From assembly GCA_037893225.1 (NCBI GenBank), contig JAZGUH010000003.1:434001-498000 (forward strand): a stretch of DNA of 64,000 nucleotides, given 5' to 3'. The number at the start of each line of letters is the position of its first letter. The stretch's first letter is position 1. A program made the translations under genes and the position numbers. Of the stretch, positions 1-12,700 are shown piece by piece. This DNA is from Hippasteria phrygiana. Lineage: Eukaryota; Echinodermata; Asteroidea; Valvatida; Goniasteridae. The notes beneath the pieces were generated by a model that saw nothing but the letters and a program-made list of their open reading frames with translations, did no database searches and was not told the origin of the DNA.

Positions 1-536
1 CGAGACACAGAATCTGTGGGTGAGGTGTTATAATCACGACTGATTCTGTGTGTTCTGAAGAAATCTTTCAGTAGAATGTAGAGCATACAAATGTATATAT
101 AGACTTTATGTGCCCTTTGTTGACATCTAAACCATCCTAAATATTGAAATGTGCCGGGCAGTCTGCACATTTGGTTAAGGTGACAAAGGTCACAGTAATA
201 CAAAGGCAATTTGACCTGCGATGTCAATCCTAAACCAAATTTTATGCAAAAACACGAGCATGCGCATACTGTTGGGCACATATCACTGCAGGTGTAAACA
301 TGTGGCCTCAGTACACAGTCTTTTTACATTATTTTTTAACTTGCATTCAGGACAAACCTGTCGGTGCTGGGTTCTGTAGAATTATAAATGGTTTGCTGCA
401 TTAATTGTACATCATCTTTTCTCATGTTTTGGAATAAATGTTTTTTGCATCAAGTCCATCATGTGATTTTTGTGTCCAAGATTTGTACGAGTGGTTAGAT
501 TTCTGTTCACAGAATGTATTTGCAAGCTGCAATGAA
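1..536. other. No gene seen
   Basis: AT-rich sequence with no exon-like stretch and no inverted repeat that I could pair. It leads into the foldback repeat starting near 537. Confidence 0.5.
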
Positions 537-997
537 ATGAGAAAGACTGAGATTGCGGGTAACACCATGTGAAATAAATCTCTTCTAGGAAGATGTGTGG
601 TTCTGAAAAGAACCGGGATGAGTGTGTAACTCGACGTTTCGGACAGTGTGTACAGGTTCTGAATATACTTCCGAGGACAAGAGGAGAAAGGAAATACAAA
701 GGTGACCTTTCAGTCCTCGCACGTCAAGTCTTTTGTTGAAATCGGTCCTCGCACGTAGAAGTATGTGCTTAGTCTATGGAGTTGGGTTATATTAAAGGAA
801 CAATAGGAAACACAAAGCATTGTCCTCGGAAGTATTGGGAAAGTACGACTGTGTGCACTTGCACTCCTGAGGATGGACAGAGCAGACTGTCTGAAACGTC
901 GAGTTACACACTCATCCCAGTTCTGTTCAGAACCACACATCTTCCTAGAAGAGATTCATTTCACATGGTGTTACCCGCAATCTCAGTCTTTCTCGTA
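537..997. repeat. Foldback repeat, CGTTTCGGACAGT family, copy 1
   Basis: The left arm (about 537-650) reads AGAAAGACTGAGATTGCGGG onward and the right arm (about 866-997) is its reverse complement, so the unit can fold into a hairpin with a loop of about 215 bases. Both arms carry the words CTCGACGTTTCGGACAGT and GAACCACACATCTTCCTAG. A second copy lies at 40797-41078. Open frames across it are by-products of the repeat and not a gene. Confidence 0.7.
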
Positions 998-1059
998 TCA
1001 TACCCACCATGCAAAGCTTCATATCGTATTTACTGCAATCGGAAATGTTGTAAAGTCAG

Positions 1060-1400
1060 TGACTAAAAACTACTCGGAAGCAGCATTTTGCTGTGATTTT
1101 CAGAAATGAATGGATTTGGGGGTTAGTATTTTATAGCAACAGTGCAACACTGACCGGTTTTAAAAGCTTTGTGTGTAAAGATGCTGGGCAAACAGAGAGA
1201 GAAAAGAAATGCTGTTCTTGTAGTCTGGTTCCCTGACCCTACTTCAGACAAAACAGAGCAATTTATAGACATCGGGGAATTATCAGGTCAGGGAACTAGA
1301 TTATTTCCAACGATTGTCGGCTGACAATCACTGGAAATTGATGCAAAAATGCCACTTTTCTTGAAAATGAAGAACTTTAACTATCAGCCCTATTTCCCAA
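1060..1400 (-). repeat. Partial copy of the GGTAGTATACAAC inverted-repeat family
   Basis: It shares the words CAGAAATGAATGGATTTGGG, GTTAGTATTTTATAGCA and GACAATCACTGGAAATTG with the full-length copy at 47356-47790. The outer terminus is degraded. Confidence 0.6.
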
Positions 1401-1424
1401 GTGGTCCATAATTCTTTTTTATGG

Positions 1425-3112
1425 AAGTCACCTAATACAAGGTTTAAAGCCACTCTAGGTAAAGGGCTACAACAGAGGTGGTGGGGTTGGCCACATTTTA
1501 GGTTGCCAGCCCTACCACCCTTACGGTTTTCCTGGGTCCAGATCTAAATAGAGGATATTCTTCAGATTTTCAGACCTACATGTACGTGTGTAAGACCCAG
1601 GCAGGGTAACTTCCACCATTGGTCGATACCAACTCGCCTCCCCGAACAGAAATGGATCAATTAAATATAGACCAGGATGCAACAATAAACCATCAAGTTA
1701 TTTTATATACGTAGCCTCGTAATAATACACTGGGTACACCGAGTCACTTTGTGCCAGGTTCACTGATACCTATGTAAACTGGATGGCACATCGGCTGTCG
1801 AGTTGAAGCCCCAATCTCCCATATTATGGATTTTTGACTTAAATACACACTGGACAGCTTTCTTGTTTTGCAATCACCTTCCACCCTCCTTTATAGAAGT
1901 AATATGGACAAATTTCAACATTTTGGGTTTTAATGCTAATTTTATGTTTATTAACATTCTTTTGGTTTAGCCAACATATCTCCTAATGCACAATCAGCAG
2001 TAAGCAATCATGAGCAAATAGTTGGCTTGGAATCTGTTTTTGCTTACCAAACCTGTCCTCTGCAGTCGGGTTCTTCTAGGCTAGCCCTTTAAAACTTCGA
2101 AGGCCTTGGGAGGCTGATAGCAGATTGACCTATTCACCTCAAATCAGCATTGTCTCGGCCACTAAAGCTAAAATCCTGGCCGGGCATTTCCTGTTTAACG
2201 AGAAGCATTCCACTTCCTTATACACAATACAGTGCCATGGGACCCACCACAGTCTCTCCTGACCGACTGGAAAACAAAATTAAAACCAGAATCCCCATTT
2301 TACCAGAAATTTGTATTTATATGACTCCGCATGAAAACTTTATAGCCCATAAAAAAAAAATTGGTTCAAATGACACTTCCCAGGGTTTTACTTTATGTTA
2401 AAGATGTACTTTCCGTACCCTTTCCAAATTTCATCCGGACAAAAGTTTTTTTTTAATCGCTATTTTTCCAGCAACACATAAGGTTATTTACTAAGGAGAC
2501 ATCAAATTAAAATATCTGCCGAGTTTAGTTATCAAATTATTTCTCTACAAGTAGTTGGTGCTACAAAAGCTTATGCAAAGTTTGACCCCAGTTATAGTCA
2601 CTAAAGTGCCGCATAACTTGTCCAATTATTTGCGGCCGGACAATAATTTATTTCCCGCAGGACAAAGCAATCAAGAATAAAAATTCTTTTCGGAGGGTTC
2701 CCAGATTCCCAAATATGTTTTATTATTTGAAAAGTAGAAAAAACACACCTCAATTTAGCACGGGCATGATATCTTTAATACTTATAGAGTTACAGCATAG
2801 ATACATGAAAACATTACTATATAACTTCTGTAAAATGCATTAAATGGATTGTGTTTTTCCAGTATGCTAGCTGCCTTTGGTTTAAACTTTTGTCTTAATA
2901 CATAGGGGGAGGCGAATTGGTCTCATCGATGGTGAAAGTTACTCTGCCCGAGTCTATAGGTCTGAAAATTGTGATAATTTCTCTGGAATCTGGGCCCAGG
3001 AAAACCGTAAGGGTGGTAGGGTTGGCAATTCAAAATGTCGCCAACCCTACCACCTCTGATCGTAACCCTTTACCTAGAGTGGCTTTTAGCTTTGTATTAG
3101 GTGATTTTAATG
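1425..3112. repeat. 1.7 kb element with long inverted arms
   Basis: The left arm (about 1425-1645) and right arm (about 2905-3112) are inverted copies of each other. Paired words include CCACTCTAGGTAAAGGG with CCCTTTACCTAGAGTGG, CTACCACCCTTACGGTTTTC with its complement, and ACTCGCCTCCCC with GGGGAGGCGAATT. The 1.25 kb between the arms holds no recognisable coding sequence; it is AT-rich with short A and T runs. It is probably a non-autonomous or eroded DNA transposon. A fragment of the arm recurs near 52750-52850. Confidence 0.6.
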
Positions 3113-3309
3113 CAGTTTTTGTTTTATATAGGGACAAACGTGAAATCGGTGTGAGACTGAGGTGTCAGTCTCTTCACAAGTATGTAGAGAAGATTATATT
3201 CACAAAAGGTCTGAAAACAATTTGTGATCCACACTGTACAAATGAGTTACGGATTAATAACAGAATTGACCCGAGTTGACAGAATCTGTTAGTGATTTTA
3301 TTTTATTTT

Positions 3310-3640
3310 ATTTTTTATTTTATTTTAATTCTTTCTGGTAATGAAACCAAGGATTCCTCCAAAGCGCGTATCGCACTGTAACTCGAAGTAAGCCTGGAAA
3401 AACCTTTAGGAAGACGACGAAGAAATGTCCAGTTTTAGAGGCGGAAGGAAAACCCCAGAATATCGCCAACCCTACAACCCACAGAATCAGGCAGGGACTG
3501 AAAACCCAATCCACAGGTCGGCCCTGGTGGGATTCGAACCCACATTTCCATTTGATGTCTTTTGGACTATTAGTTACCGGGATACAATTGTTTGAAATGT
3601 GTAATTTTCTGAATGAAGATTTCAAAGCCATACATTACAG
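3310..3640 (-). repeat. Dispersed SINE-like repeat with a tRNA-like B box
   Basis: The segment 3325-3500 matches 61160-61325, with shared words such as ATTCTTTCTGGTAATGAAAC and GAAATGTCCAGTTTTAGAG. On the minus strand near 3530-3545 there is a B-box-like word, GGTTCGAATCCCACC, as in tRNA-derived elements. No full tRNA fold is present. Confidence 0.45.
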
Positions 3641-3964
3641 GAACCAAACCTTGATAAATGGAGCAATTCTCTAACATAAACTTTCTAACTTGATAAAAAA
3701 AAAAACTCTATTTCTTGGAAACAAATATGACAATATAACACCTGTACAAGTAACAAATTGAAACGACATGCATTTACAAAATAAACATTTCAACGAAAAA
3801 TTAACTTTTTCCTAACGTCAAAGGCCAGAACACAAAAACAATGGCAGTATTATGACTCATTGCCACGTTGTGGATCACATGGAATTCAGAGATAAAAACA
3901 GGTAATGCCTGGCATTAATACATTACATGGTCTCCCTATGCTCGAAAACGTCAGTATATACATA

Positions 3965-4176
3965 CAGGGTGTCCCCAAAAAAATGTCCAGGCCAAACCAG
4001 GCAACCTTAGAATCTGACCTTGCTGCACAAAAAAATGACATAACTTCTGTTTGGCTTGACTGATTTTGATGAAATAAAGACTATTTTTCATGTAAGAAGT
4101 TCCCGCATCAGGATATGTCGAAATCTAGATCCTGAGGTTGCCTGGTTTGGCCTGGACATTTTTTTGGGACACCCTG
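3965..4176. mobile_element. TA-flanked MITE (Tc1/mariner-like), CAGGGTGTCCC ends
   Basis: The 212-bp element begins CAGGGTGTCCCC and ends GGGACACCCTG, with TA on both sides (3963-3964 and 4177-4178). The terminal inverted repeats are about 45 bp and include GTCCAGGCCAAACCAGGCAA and its complement. A TA duplication and CAGGGTG-type ends are typical of non-autonomous Tc1/mariner elements. No transposase is encoded. Confidence 0.85.
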
Positions 4177-4261
4177 TATATATATACACATTACAATAAT
4201 TGGTTCAATAACTACAAAATTCATGTCAATGCGCAATATGTATGTGAATTTCTTTTATTTT

Positions 4262-4350
4262 TTGAGAGTGAACCAAGAAATCTGGTAGGAGTGGGATTTG
4301 AACCAGCGACCCCCAGGTTACTGTACCGGTGCTCTACCCACTGAGCTATC
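4262..4350 (-). repeat. tRNA-derived SINE head, family 1
   Basis: Read on the minus strand it has an A-box-like word (TAGCTCAGTGGGTAGAGC) and a B box (GGTTCAAATCC) at normal tRNA spacing. The would-be acceptor stem does not pair and the T stem has mismatches, so this is a tRNA-derived element and not a working tRNA. It shares GGTTCAAATCCCACTCCT and the following TTTCTT-GTTC tail with the copy at 44648-44745. Confidence 0.6.
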
Positions 4351-4359
4351 AAGCCCCGT

Positions 4360-5250
4360 TGCTGGAAGTCTCTCAATTTGTCAGTATCTTTGTAATTGAT
4401 TTTTGTTATGATACTACACATTTACATACAGAAATTTGGCAGCAATCCAGTTCCACTACGAATGCATTGGAATCATTACAATGCATACTTGCCCGCATGA
4501 ACACAAACATGTAGACAATTCATGTGAAGAAAAAAAATACAATGTATAGAAATAGAACATGCATTCATCATGCAATATAAGGTCACATCACACAAGGCAC
4601 ACACACCATAATGTCAAAAAATGCAAAAGCAAAAACTATTTTCCCAAATATTCACCTTGTACCCTGTCTGCACCTCTGCAATTCAACTTATGACTTCATT
4701 GTGTTGTTCAAATTCATGCGTATTCAATCTAATTATGTTCACTGGGGTCAAGATTGTTTTGTCTTGTTTTGTCTCGTTTTTCCGAATGAACGAGAAAAAT
4801 AAGTTTTGTCGTGTTATATATATGGAGGTACGTAATTTCATGCCGACAGCCTTGGTATTAGGGGGCCGACAATGAACACAATGGCTTAGATCTAACAAAT
4901 TGTCTATATTAATGAGGGCACTGTATTGAGTATCGGCGCCAATAATCGGATTACCAACAGAAGTCATTTTTCATTTATTGATGTGAAGTATATGTATGTG
5001 GCAGCCCCACTGTAATTTAAACAAAATACAATAAGTACAAATTACTTTCTGTAATTTCTAAATTAAAATTAGTTAACAAAATGTGTAAATGTACTTCAAT
5101 AACCAAGAATTTACTCTTGATTTCACCCCCCCCCAAAAAAAAAAGAGGCATGGTCACGGTACCCTAATTTGTAAAAATATAAATGGCATTATTACCCGGT
5201 GTCCCCTATATTTTTGTATCTTATACCACCCTCATTTGCCTTTGAGAAAG
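4360..5250. other. No gene seen
   Basis: AT-rich intergenic sequence with a short C and A run near 5125. Short open frames have no recognisable domain, no good splice sites and no homology that I can name. Confidence 0.5.
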
Positions 5251-5257
5251 AACTTAA

Positions 5258-5374
5258 CCCCAACTCTCCAGGGCAATTTGGCTAGAACCCTGCCAGACGC
5301 ATCAGATTGCATGGAGTGCAGCAAAGTGGAGCTGTCAGCACAGATGCACTGTGCTGCGTCTGGCAGGGTTAGGG
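5258..5374. mobile_element. TTAA-flanked MITE, CCCTAACC-type ends
   Basis: A 117-bp element between TTAA at 5254-5257 and TTAA at 5375-5378. It starts CCCCAACTCTCC and ends GGCAGGGTTAGGG. Most of it is a hairpin, pairing CCCTGCCAGACGCA with TGCGTCTGGCAGGG. A second copy is at 61678-61839. TTAA duplications are characteristic of piggyBac-like and Kolobok-like transposons; which group applies here is an inference. Confidence 0.75.
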
Positions 5375-5450
5375 TTAAAGTTGGAAACGTTAGGCCAGCT
5401 AACTTTGTTGATTTCAGGTCAATCCAGACAGCAGTTTAATCCAGCTTTAA

Positions 5451-5652
5451 CCCCTTGCGTACGGTTGACACAAATACGTGCAGATTGAAATGGCCACCTG
5501 GCCGGGTGACGTCTATACACGTAAATTTCTGCATTTTCAATCCATTATTGGAGTATTGTGTACGTTATGCTTGGCTGCACAAGCCTCTTGTTTCCGTTTC
5601 GCATAGCTGCACAACCCGGCCTGGTGCCCCGGCGCCACCCGGTGGCAAGGGG
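5451..5652. mobile_element. TTAA-flanked MITE, CCCCTTGNGTACGG ends
   Basis: A 202-bp element bounded by TTAA at 5447-5450 and 5653-5656, starting CCCCTTGCGTACGG and ending GGTGGCAAGGGG. It carries the internal block CAATCCATTATTGGAGTATT with GTACGTTATGCTTGGCTGCA, shared with copies near 10480, 19032, 25815, 47007 and 54780. Confidence 0.75.
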
Positions 5653-5699
5653 TTAATGAAAAAGGTGTCACACACTGGTCCAGCAGTGTAGGGGGACAA

Positions 5700-6495
5700 A
5701 CTTTTAAAGGGAAGGGCCTCTGGACTTAGCTCAAGTAACAACAGACTTTCCTAAAGAGTTGTCCACATGGGAAAATCAACAACACATCAATCGCTTGATT
5801 GGTTCACAGTTAGTAACCCATCCAATGTCAGTTGTAAAGTCCCGCACTAACTTCTACTGAATACTGGAAATGTACATCCCAAAGTTCAGTTCAATGCCAC
5901 TGTTCCAGGTTTACCACAAAACAAGCACGAATTTGTGCAGGAGCCGCGTCGTTGGTGACTTTATACGTGTGTGACAGTTCCGTCATAGACACATGCACAG
6001 TACAAGCCTGCGGTCTCATAGACTTTGCGCGTGTGTGAGAGTTTCGTCAAGGAAAACTGTCACGTGACTAAATTGGCACAAGAAGAAGGAGAACAACGCT
6101 AAGTACTTATAGAGCCCCGTCTGCGATGCGGCTAAAAACATTTCAGTTTTTAAAAACAGGTTTCCGTGCACGTCAGGTTTCCATCCTTAAAACTTGACAC
6201 GATTTACGCGAATGTTTCCACATAAACGTTTATGTTTTCAACGCCGTATGTGGATTTTCTTCCCATACAGGTTTCCCTTTATTAGACATACTGGCTCAGG
6301 TTTTCTCACGAGAAATATCTCCAGCCGATACCCTCCTGGGTTTTCTGCAGGAAAATCGTCCACACTCCCAACCTGTATCATAAGGACCTTCATTTTCTTC
6401 ACCGGTAACTTTTCCTGGTTTTCCGTCAGGAAAAATATGCTCTTCTAAAGTATTCCTCAGTGGAGGATTGCATATTTTCCCGGCGGGGGAAATCT
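5700..6495. other. 3' flank of the PDZ-Roc-COR-Death gene
   Basis: This is the probable 3' untranslated region and downstream flank of the minus-strand gene ending at 6496. It holds short imperfect inverted words around GGTTTCC and CCTGGGTTTTC (6120-6440). No other gene is seen. Confidence 0.5.
6278..6283 (-). terminator. Candidate polyadenylation signal AATAAA
   Basis: AATAAA on the minus strand, about 213 bases beyond the TGA of the minus-strand gene. The hexamer is common in AT-rich DNA, so this is only a positional candidate. Confidence 0.3.
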
Positions 6496-6701
6496 TCAAT
6501 GTACAATGTGCCATTTCTCGCACAGGTCCGTCAGTATGTCCCCCCTCTCCACGGGTTTGTCAGAGAGTTTTTGGAGCAACACTCCCAGGGTAGCGTTGGC
6601 GTGGCGGGCCCAGTCTAGGAGGAGGGAGGAACAGGGGCCACAGATGCTCTGCCTCTGCGCCTTGAACACCTCGACGTCCTTCACCTTGTAGCCCAGGACA
6701 C
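6496..6701 (-). CDS. Exon 7: second half of the Death domain and stop
   Basis: Encodes residues 953-1020 and the TGA. VLGYKVKDVEVFKAQ then LLLDWARHANATLGVLLQKL are Death-domain helices 3 to 5, with the usual W followed by ATLG-x-L. The acceptor is TTGCCATTTTCAG. The protein ends four residues after a final Trp, so the Death domain is at the very C-terminus, as in most adaptor proteins of this type. Confidence 0.88.
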
Positions 6702-9700
6702 CTGAAAATGGCAAGAATAAAGTGGACGCACCATCGTTAATATGTCTTTGCACTTTCACGTTTCAGAATTTTATTTTGTATTAGTGGTGGGATATCAATC
6801 CGGATTTGTTAACATTCGGTTTGAATTCCACTATTCGGTTTCAATTTTGGAAACCGGATATTCGAAAGCAACCTTAAAAAAAATTAAGTCTTCCATTTTT
6901 TGTGACACAGGCTAAAGAAAACAACTGGAACATCCTCCAATTTGCTCCATGGTCACTGATTGTAACTGCATTCACTCGCTAGTGGTCTTCTTGGTATATG
7001 AATAGCCTGCCCATCAACGTTACAGCTCTGTAAAAACAGTGTTTTTGTAAAACCCCAGTGGTCACTGAATCCTGCAAACTATATCCAGTCATTGGGAGGG
7101 CTTTTCATGCGGCACCTCACTCGTCACTTTTTGTTAGCATGACCATGAGCTAGATGGAAATCTCCAGTGAAATCAGTAAACCGTTATTTGGTCTGAATAA
7201 AATTAGGATAACCGGATTTTAGAATCTCTGATTTCTCCTACCGCCATTTAATATACATGAATTTGTTTAGGGTATAAAACCCTAAATAAAACCCTAATGT
7301 GTGATATCCTCGTGTACGTACAGGAAGGGGGTGGAGGGAAGGGAATGGCGACATGTTTTTATTTAATTATTTTTATTTTAGAACTGAAAGCTCCACCATT
7401 TGTAAATGGTGATCAGGCTTACCTGCTACCCCCTGCCAATCTCGGCCGACCGTCGAGGAAGCGTTAAGCCGATTGCACAGCCACTGAAAGAGTGCAGGAG
7501 GCAGGTCCTTGATGTGGGTGCGTAGGCTGACTTGGATGGGGACCAGGCTAGGTTGCAGGGACACCTGCCACATGATAATGGGGGGGGGAAAGGTAATCAT
7601 TTAAGAGGCTTTACTCATGCATATGCTATTTTGTGTTGTGTGCCTTGAACCCATACAGTCCGACATCAACACGTACATCCACATGTGCTTCCACATTGGC
7701 ACTTATGGGGTACCGGGAACAAAGGGCAACAATAGGGACAATGGTACCCCACAATTGGGTCTTTAGAAATTGAAGTACCCCACAGCCGTAACGCTATGTA
7801 TTTCGAGATTCTAAGGGGACAAAAGAGAACAAAAGAAGTAGGGTCGAACAATAGAGGTACCCCACAAGCAAGAGCGTGTCAAGTTGGGTGTGTAAATACC
7901 GGCAATCGTGGACTAGTCACTAAAGGGTTAGGGCGTAGACAAAGGGTCCACGATTGACCGAACGTCCACGATTAAAATTCGTGTACAAAACATATGGGAG
8001 GCCTTTTCCGAAAAAGTACAAACAAAAGAGGGACAATAGGAGGTCCACGATTGCCGGTATTTACACACTTGCGGGGGTGGGGGCGTTAGGGTATTCAAAC
8101 AGTGGACGAAAAATGTTGGAGAACAAAAGAGAACAATATCGTCCACGATTCCCAGCATATGTCCGCGATTGGGAGCGTGTACAAAACATATGGAAGGCCT
8201 TCCGAAAAAGTTAAAGCACAAACAAAACGGGGAACAATAGGACGTCCGCGTTTGGAGGTCGATACACGTTTGTGTGAATGTATGTGTGCATGTACAATTC
8301 AAGCGAATTACAGCACAGCGGCGTCACCATGCCGTTACAACAGAGACACTGTTTGGAAACCACAAGCCCGACAAATCGCTCATATCACATTTTTCACTTC
8401 TTGGGATGCTTTATTGAGATGTTATTAAACCTCTGATATAGATCCTGATCCAGATCAAGCTCCGCCTTTGTTCCGTTTTTTTAAATAAAATAATGTTTTT
8501 TAAAAGTCAACACAAAGCACGCAATGGGAAAGAAGAAAGTCACAAAGTACTAATTTCAGGAAGTCCCTGAACTGCAAAGTTTCCCGTCATCGTTGATCTA
8601 GAACGAGCATAAACAGCCACCCAGGAACATGTGTTATTCAAACTAAATTCCTGCATTCGCATTTTTTTTTATCCCAAATGATGCTTCGTTTCCATCCCGA
8701 CCTTCTGTAATGACACTAAATTTTTCATTTAACATCCGGATGACCCCCTAAAAATGGGGTCTACATGTACTGAATGAATGTGTGAAATGTTTTTTAGGTG
8801 CATATGGGCTTACACAAAAAGGGTTACCAAATCCACACTGAGTCAAAAGCCGTGTCCGCACTGGACTTTTTTTTTTGGGAAGGTTTTACCGAGACGATGG
8901 TAAAATGATCAAATGTGACCACTGTCTGCACTTGGACTTTCGACACGAGAACATTTTTACCGAGACCATGGTAGAAGTAATCGAGCTGTCAGTATAACGA
9001 CTCATGAGGGCGCTTTGCATGACCTTTCTACATTGACCCAAAGCGCGTGCGCCTTTTCATTCTTCCGGCCGATTTGTACATTCTTCCACACCGCGGTGAA
9101 ACAATGCAAAGCGCATGCGTGGTGCCCCTGTGTAGCATGACCTCGCGCTCGGGCCGGATGTACGCTTTCCTGAGCCACTTTTACTGACTTAAGCCCTGTC
9201 CGCACTAGACTTTATTTGGTAAAACTTACCGAGACGATGGGTACTTTTCCCATTTTAAGTCCAGTGCGGATCGACAGCCTAGGACGTTTTCCTCTCAGTT
9301 ACTTTTCCTGAGTCCAGCGGTTACTTCTACCGGGCAACTGCTGGCCAGGAAAACTGACCAGGTCACTTTTCCCGAGACGATAAGTCCAGTGCGGACAGTG
9401 CGAGTTGGTAAAAGCGGCTCAGGAAAGCGTACATCCGGCCCGAGCGCAAGGTCATGCTTCACAGGGAAACTACGCATGCATTTTGCATTGTTTCACTGTG
9501 GTGCGGTGCATATGTGGCAAGTTTCCAAATTCCAGTGCGTTGTTCCTCTTTTGGTCGCAATCATGGCAGTTTTTATTATTGATAGTCAGAAGTTTGATTG
9601 GTGCTAAAGACGTAGGCCTGCGTGTACACAAAAATGAAAAGGCACGCCCTAACTGGAGGAACCAAGCTGGGGTAGCCGGTGGAACATTTATCATGAAAAT

Positions 9701-12700
9701 ATCTGTGAGAGAGTGTGATTGTAAGGATGAGCCCAGATCTTCTCCAACCAAATTAACAGTGCACTTCTATACCCTGTTTAACAAAGTGAGGTGACAAGCA
9801 GAAGCACTAGCCTGGGGGCCTATTTCACTGCCTAAGCACAAAAATTTGCTTAAGCACCAAAAAACATGCTTAGTAAAATCAGGTTATCAGCCAAAACTCC
9901 ATGTAATGTTTTTAAGAATATTGGAAAAATTTATTTCATTTGAAATTGTTTAGAATATACTCTTGCTCTTAAATTTATAGCGTAGTGGTAGCATAGGGGC
10001 AGGATTCAAGCATAGTGCTAATTCCTGAAAGCGTAGTGGGTGCTAGCGCTATTTAATGTCTGGCTAGAACACTGCTAATAACTATCGTAAATACGAACGA
10101 CAATCAAATCTTACCTGGACGAAGTCAGCCATTTTGACCAACCAGCGGTCCACCTCGGGGTACTGGTCAACCCGCTGGTCGTCGCCACACCACAGCGGCA
10201 CTGGTGCTCTGCCTTTCCCAATATCTATCACATGCGTCTTCCCCGGTTCCCCTGCCCGGACCTTGCACTGGTGGGCAGGCAGAGGGCAAGGTGGGCCTAT
10301 GGTGACCTTCAGGTCGGTCCGGTTGGACATTAGGTCATCCACGGTGTTTGCGATTAGGGCCAGAAGGTCCAGCACTCTGTAGGTCACACTGCACCTGCGT
10401 GGTCAACAACGTCACCGACGACTTATACAAATTTGGAGACAAGCAATTTTGTTGACAAAAATATCGAGGATGTCATTAACCCCTTGAGTACGGTATTTTA
10501 CGGGAGACGTCGGAGTGCCGCGGCAGCTTTGTCAGCCAAGCGAACCGCTACAATGTGTTTGTGCAGTCAAGCGTAACCTATACACAATAATCCAACAATG
10601 GATTGAAACTGCGCCAAACAAACAAACAAACAAGTAATCAGTTAATTGTGATGCATCATGTAATAATGTTTGAAAAAGACCATCTAGATGGTTGTCATTT
10701 ATATGTGCATTCCTGCACGTACTCAATCCATTCATATTTCAACTACATTGTTCTTGAATTGGAATAATGAATAGATGGAGTTTTTTTCAAAGAAAACTTT
10801 CATTCACATTAAAGGGGGGCTCCAAGTGCGATGAATAGGACCACTCTATTCAGCGTGGTACCTATTGCTTGTGTTTACGCTTGGCTGCACAGCTTGTTCT
10901 TGGCATACCAGACCCATCAATGACAGCCGGACACAAGGGGTTAAGAATGAATTTGGAACACAACCATTTACAGAACTATTTACAAACTATTTGTAAACCT
11001 TACCCCAATCTTTCCAAACTTACAAACTTGTTTTTTGGGGTGTTTTTTTGGGGGGAGGGGGGGGGGTGGACAAATGAGCAGATTTAAGTCACAAAATAAA
11101 TCCACTTACATGTAGCTAATATCCGCTTAGAAAATTGGCCTAAGACACTATTGGGAGACTTTGCAATTGACGCAGATTGCGGCAGCAAGTTCTACTAACC
11201 TTGCTGAGACTGTGATGATGCTCTGTAACTCATCGCATACCACGTCCATCTCGCAGTCATTGGCTAGGCTCAGATGAGCCGAGTCAGGCCCCGGAATGCT
11301 CCACCTGCCGTTGGTCTTCCAGACCCTTCTCAGCATCGGCAGCAGCCACCTCATGAAGAACCCGTGGGGTATGCTGCCGTGGAGATCAAGGCACAGCCGG
11401 TATGAGCTACAGGACACGCTAGCAGGCTGTTGGGAGCGCGGCATCCCATGTGGGAAGAAGAACGGTACAAGGTAGATCGGGGAGGACGCGTTGGGTGGCT
11501 GCAGGCAGTGGACGAGGCCCATCAGACCTAGTGTGGTCAGCAGATTCTCAGGGTCGCTCTCCGGGTTTTTCCGGAGGAGATGCTCCAGGAACGTCGACGA
11601 AGCCATGGATTTCTCTCCGAGGTCCCGCCAGTGCCGGATGGAGTCTTGCAGGTCTGGGTCCTGTTGCTGGTAGAGGCTGGGGATGGTTGTCAAGCACTTC
11701 GCAGCTGTGACCAGGTACTGGCGGTCAAGCAACACGTTGGAGCTCTTGTACCCAAGCAAATCTGTAAACGAAGGAAATTAAGAAAGGAATTTGAAAAACA
11801 AAAAGGGTATTTAAAGCTTTTCAAATTGTAAAACAGGACTCCAAAAGAATCAGCTGATCGACTGACGACTTGAGGTTTAAAAGAAAAAAATTTGCCGAGC
11901 TCAACACACCTGCACAGATGATGTCTCCGCTGTGGTGAAGAAAACTGAGAAGAGTTTGGAGTTCTTTCTCGGAGGTGATTCTCCCGCATTTCTTCTTGAT
12001 CCCGGCTTTGAAAGCATAGTGAGGACCGTTCTTTTTAAGCTGCTGCACTTGCTCACGATACAGCAGACAGCTGAAGGGGTAACGATCTGTGATGAATTGC
12101 TGATCCAGAGCTGCTCGCGAGATGAGGTCTCGCAGCTCACTCACATCAAGTCCCCTGTCCTGTGGGTGGGTAACGGTCATCGGGGTGGTGTTCTTTGCCA
12201 AGTAGCAAACACTCAAGCTGCCAGTCTCCACGGATGGCACGATGTAGCACTGCTCTGCCTTGCTGCAGTTGTAACTCGCTTGCTGGCTGAGATCAACAAA
12301 GAGTTTGCTGCGATTATGCAGCTGCTCACCTGGGATGGTCCGTACCACTTGGAAGCATGGGCAGTTGGTCCTGCGGTTGTATTGGAGTTGGTTCATGAAG
12401 GCTGTGGCAAACTGCCTGTGGAGGATCTTCCCAATGGCAGCGAGTTGCTCGACCGGTAAGCTCTCTTCGACAGTCATGACAAGATAGACAGGGGCTCTAC
12501 TCGATGCATAGGTGCGGATCATGTTCAGTCTTCTCTGGATGTCCAGCAGGACGGACCGCTCGTCGCTGAGGAAGTCCTGGCAGCAAAACTGGATGACGAA
12601 GATGGAATGGGCAGTGGCAAGGACGTGCTGGCAGTATGTTGAGAAGGGGTGAGACTTGAGGGCGATGATCTCAAGCTCCACCCGATCACACAAGGCATCA

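Noticed and set aside
4262..4350. Functional tRNA gene
   Set aside because: A and B boxes are present but the acceptor stem does not pair and the T stem has mismatches; a related copy at 44648 shows that it is a dispersed element.
11450..12460. Plus-strand open frames of 86-175 codons
   Set aside because: Antisense shadows of exons 3 and 4 of the PDZ-Roc-COR-Death gene, which has clear domains and splice sites on the minus strand.
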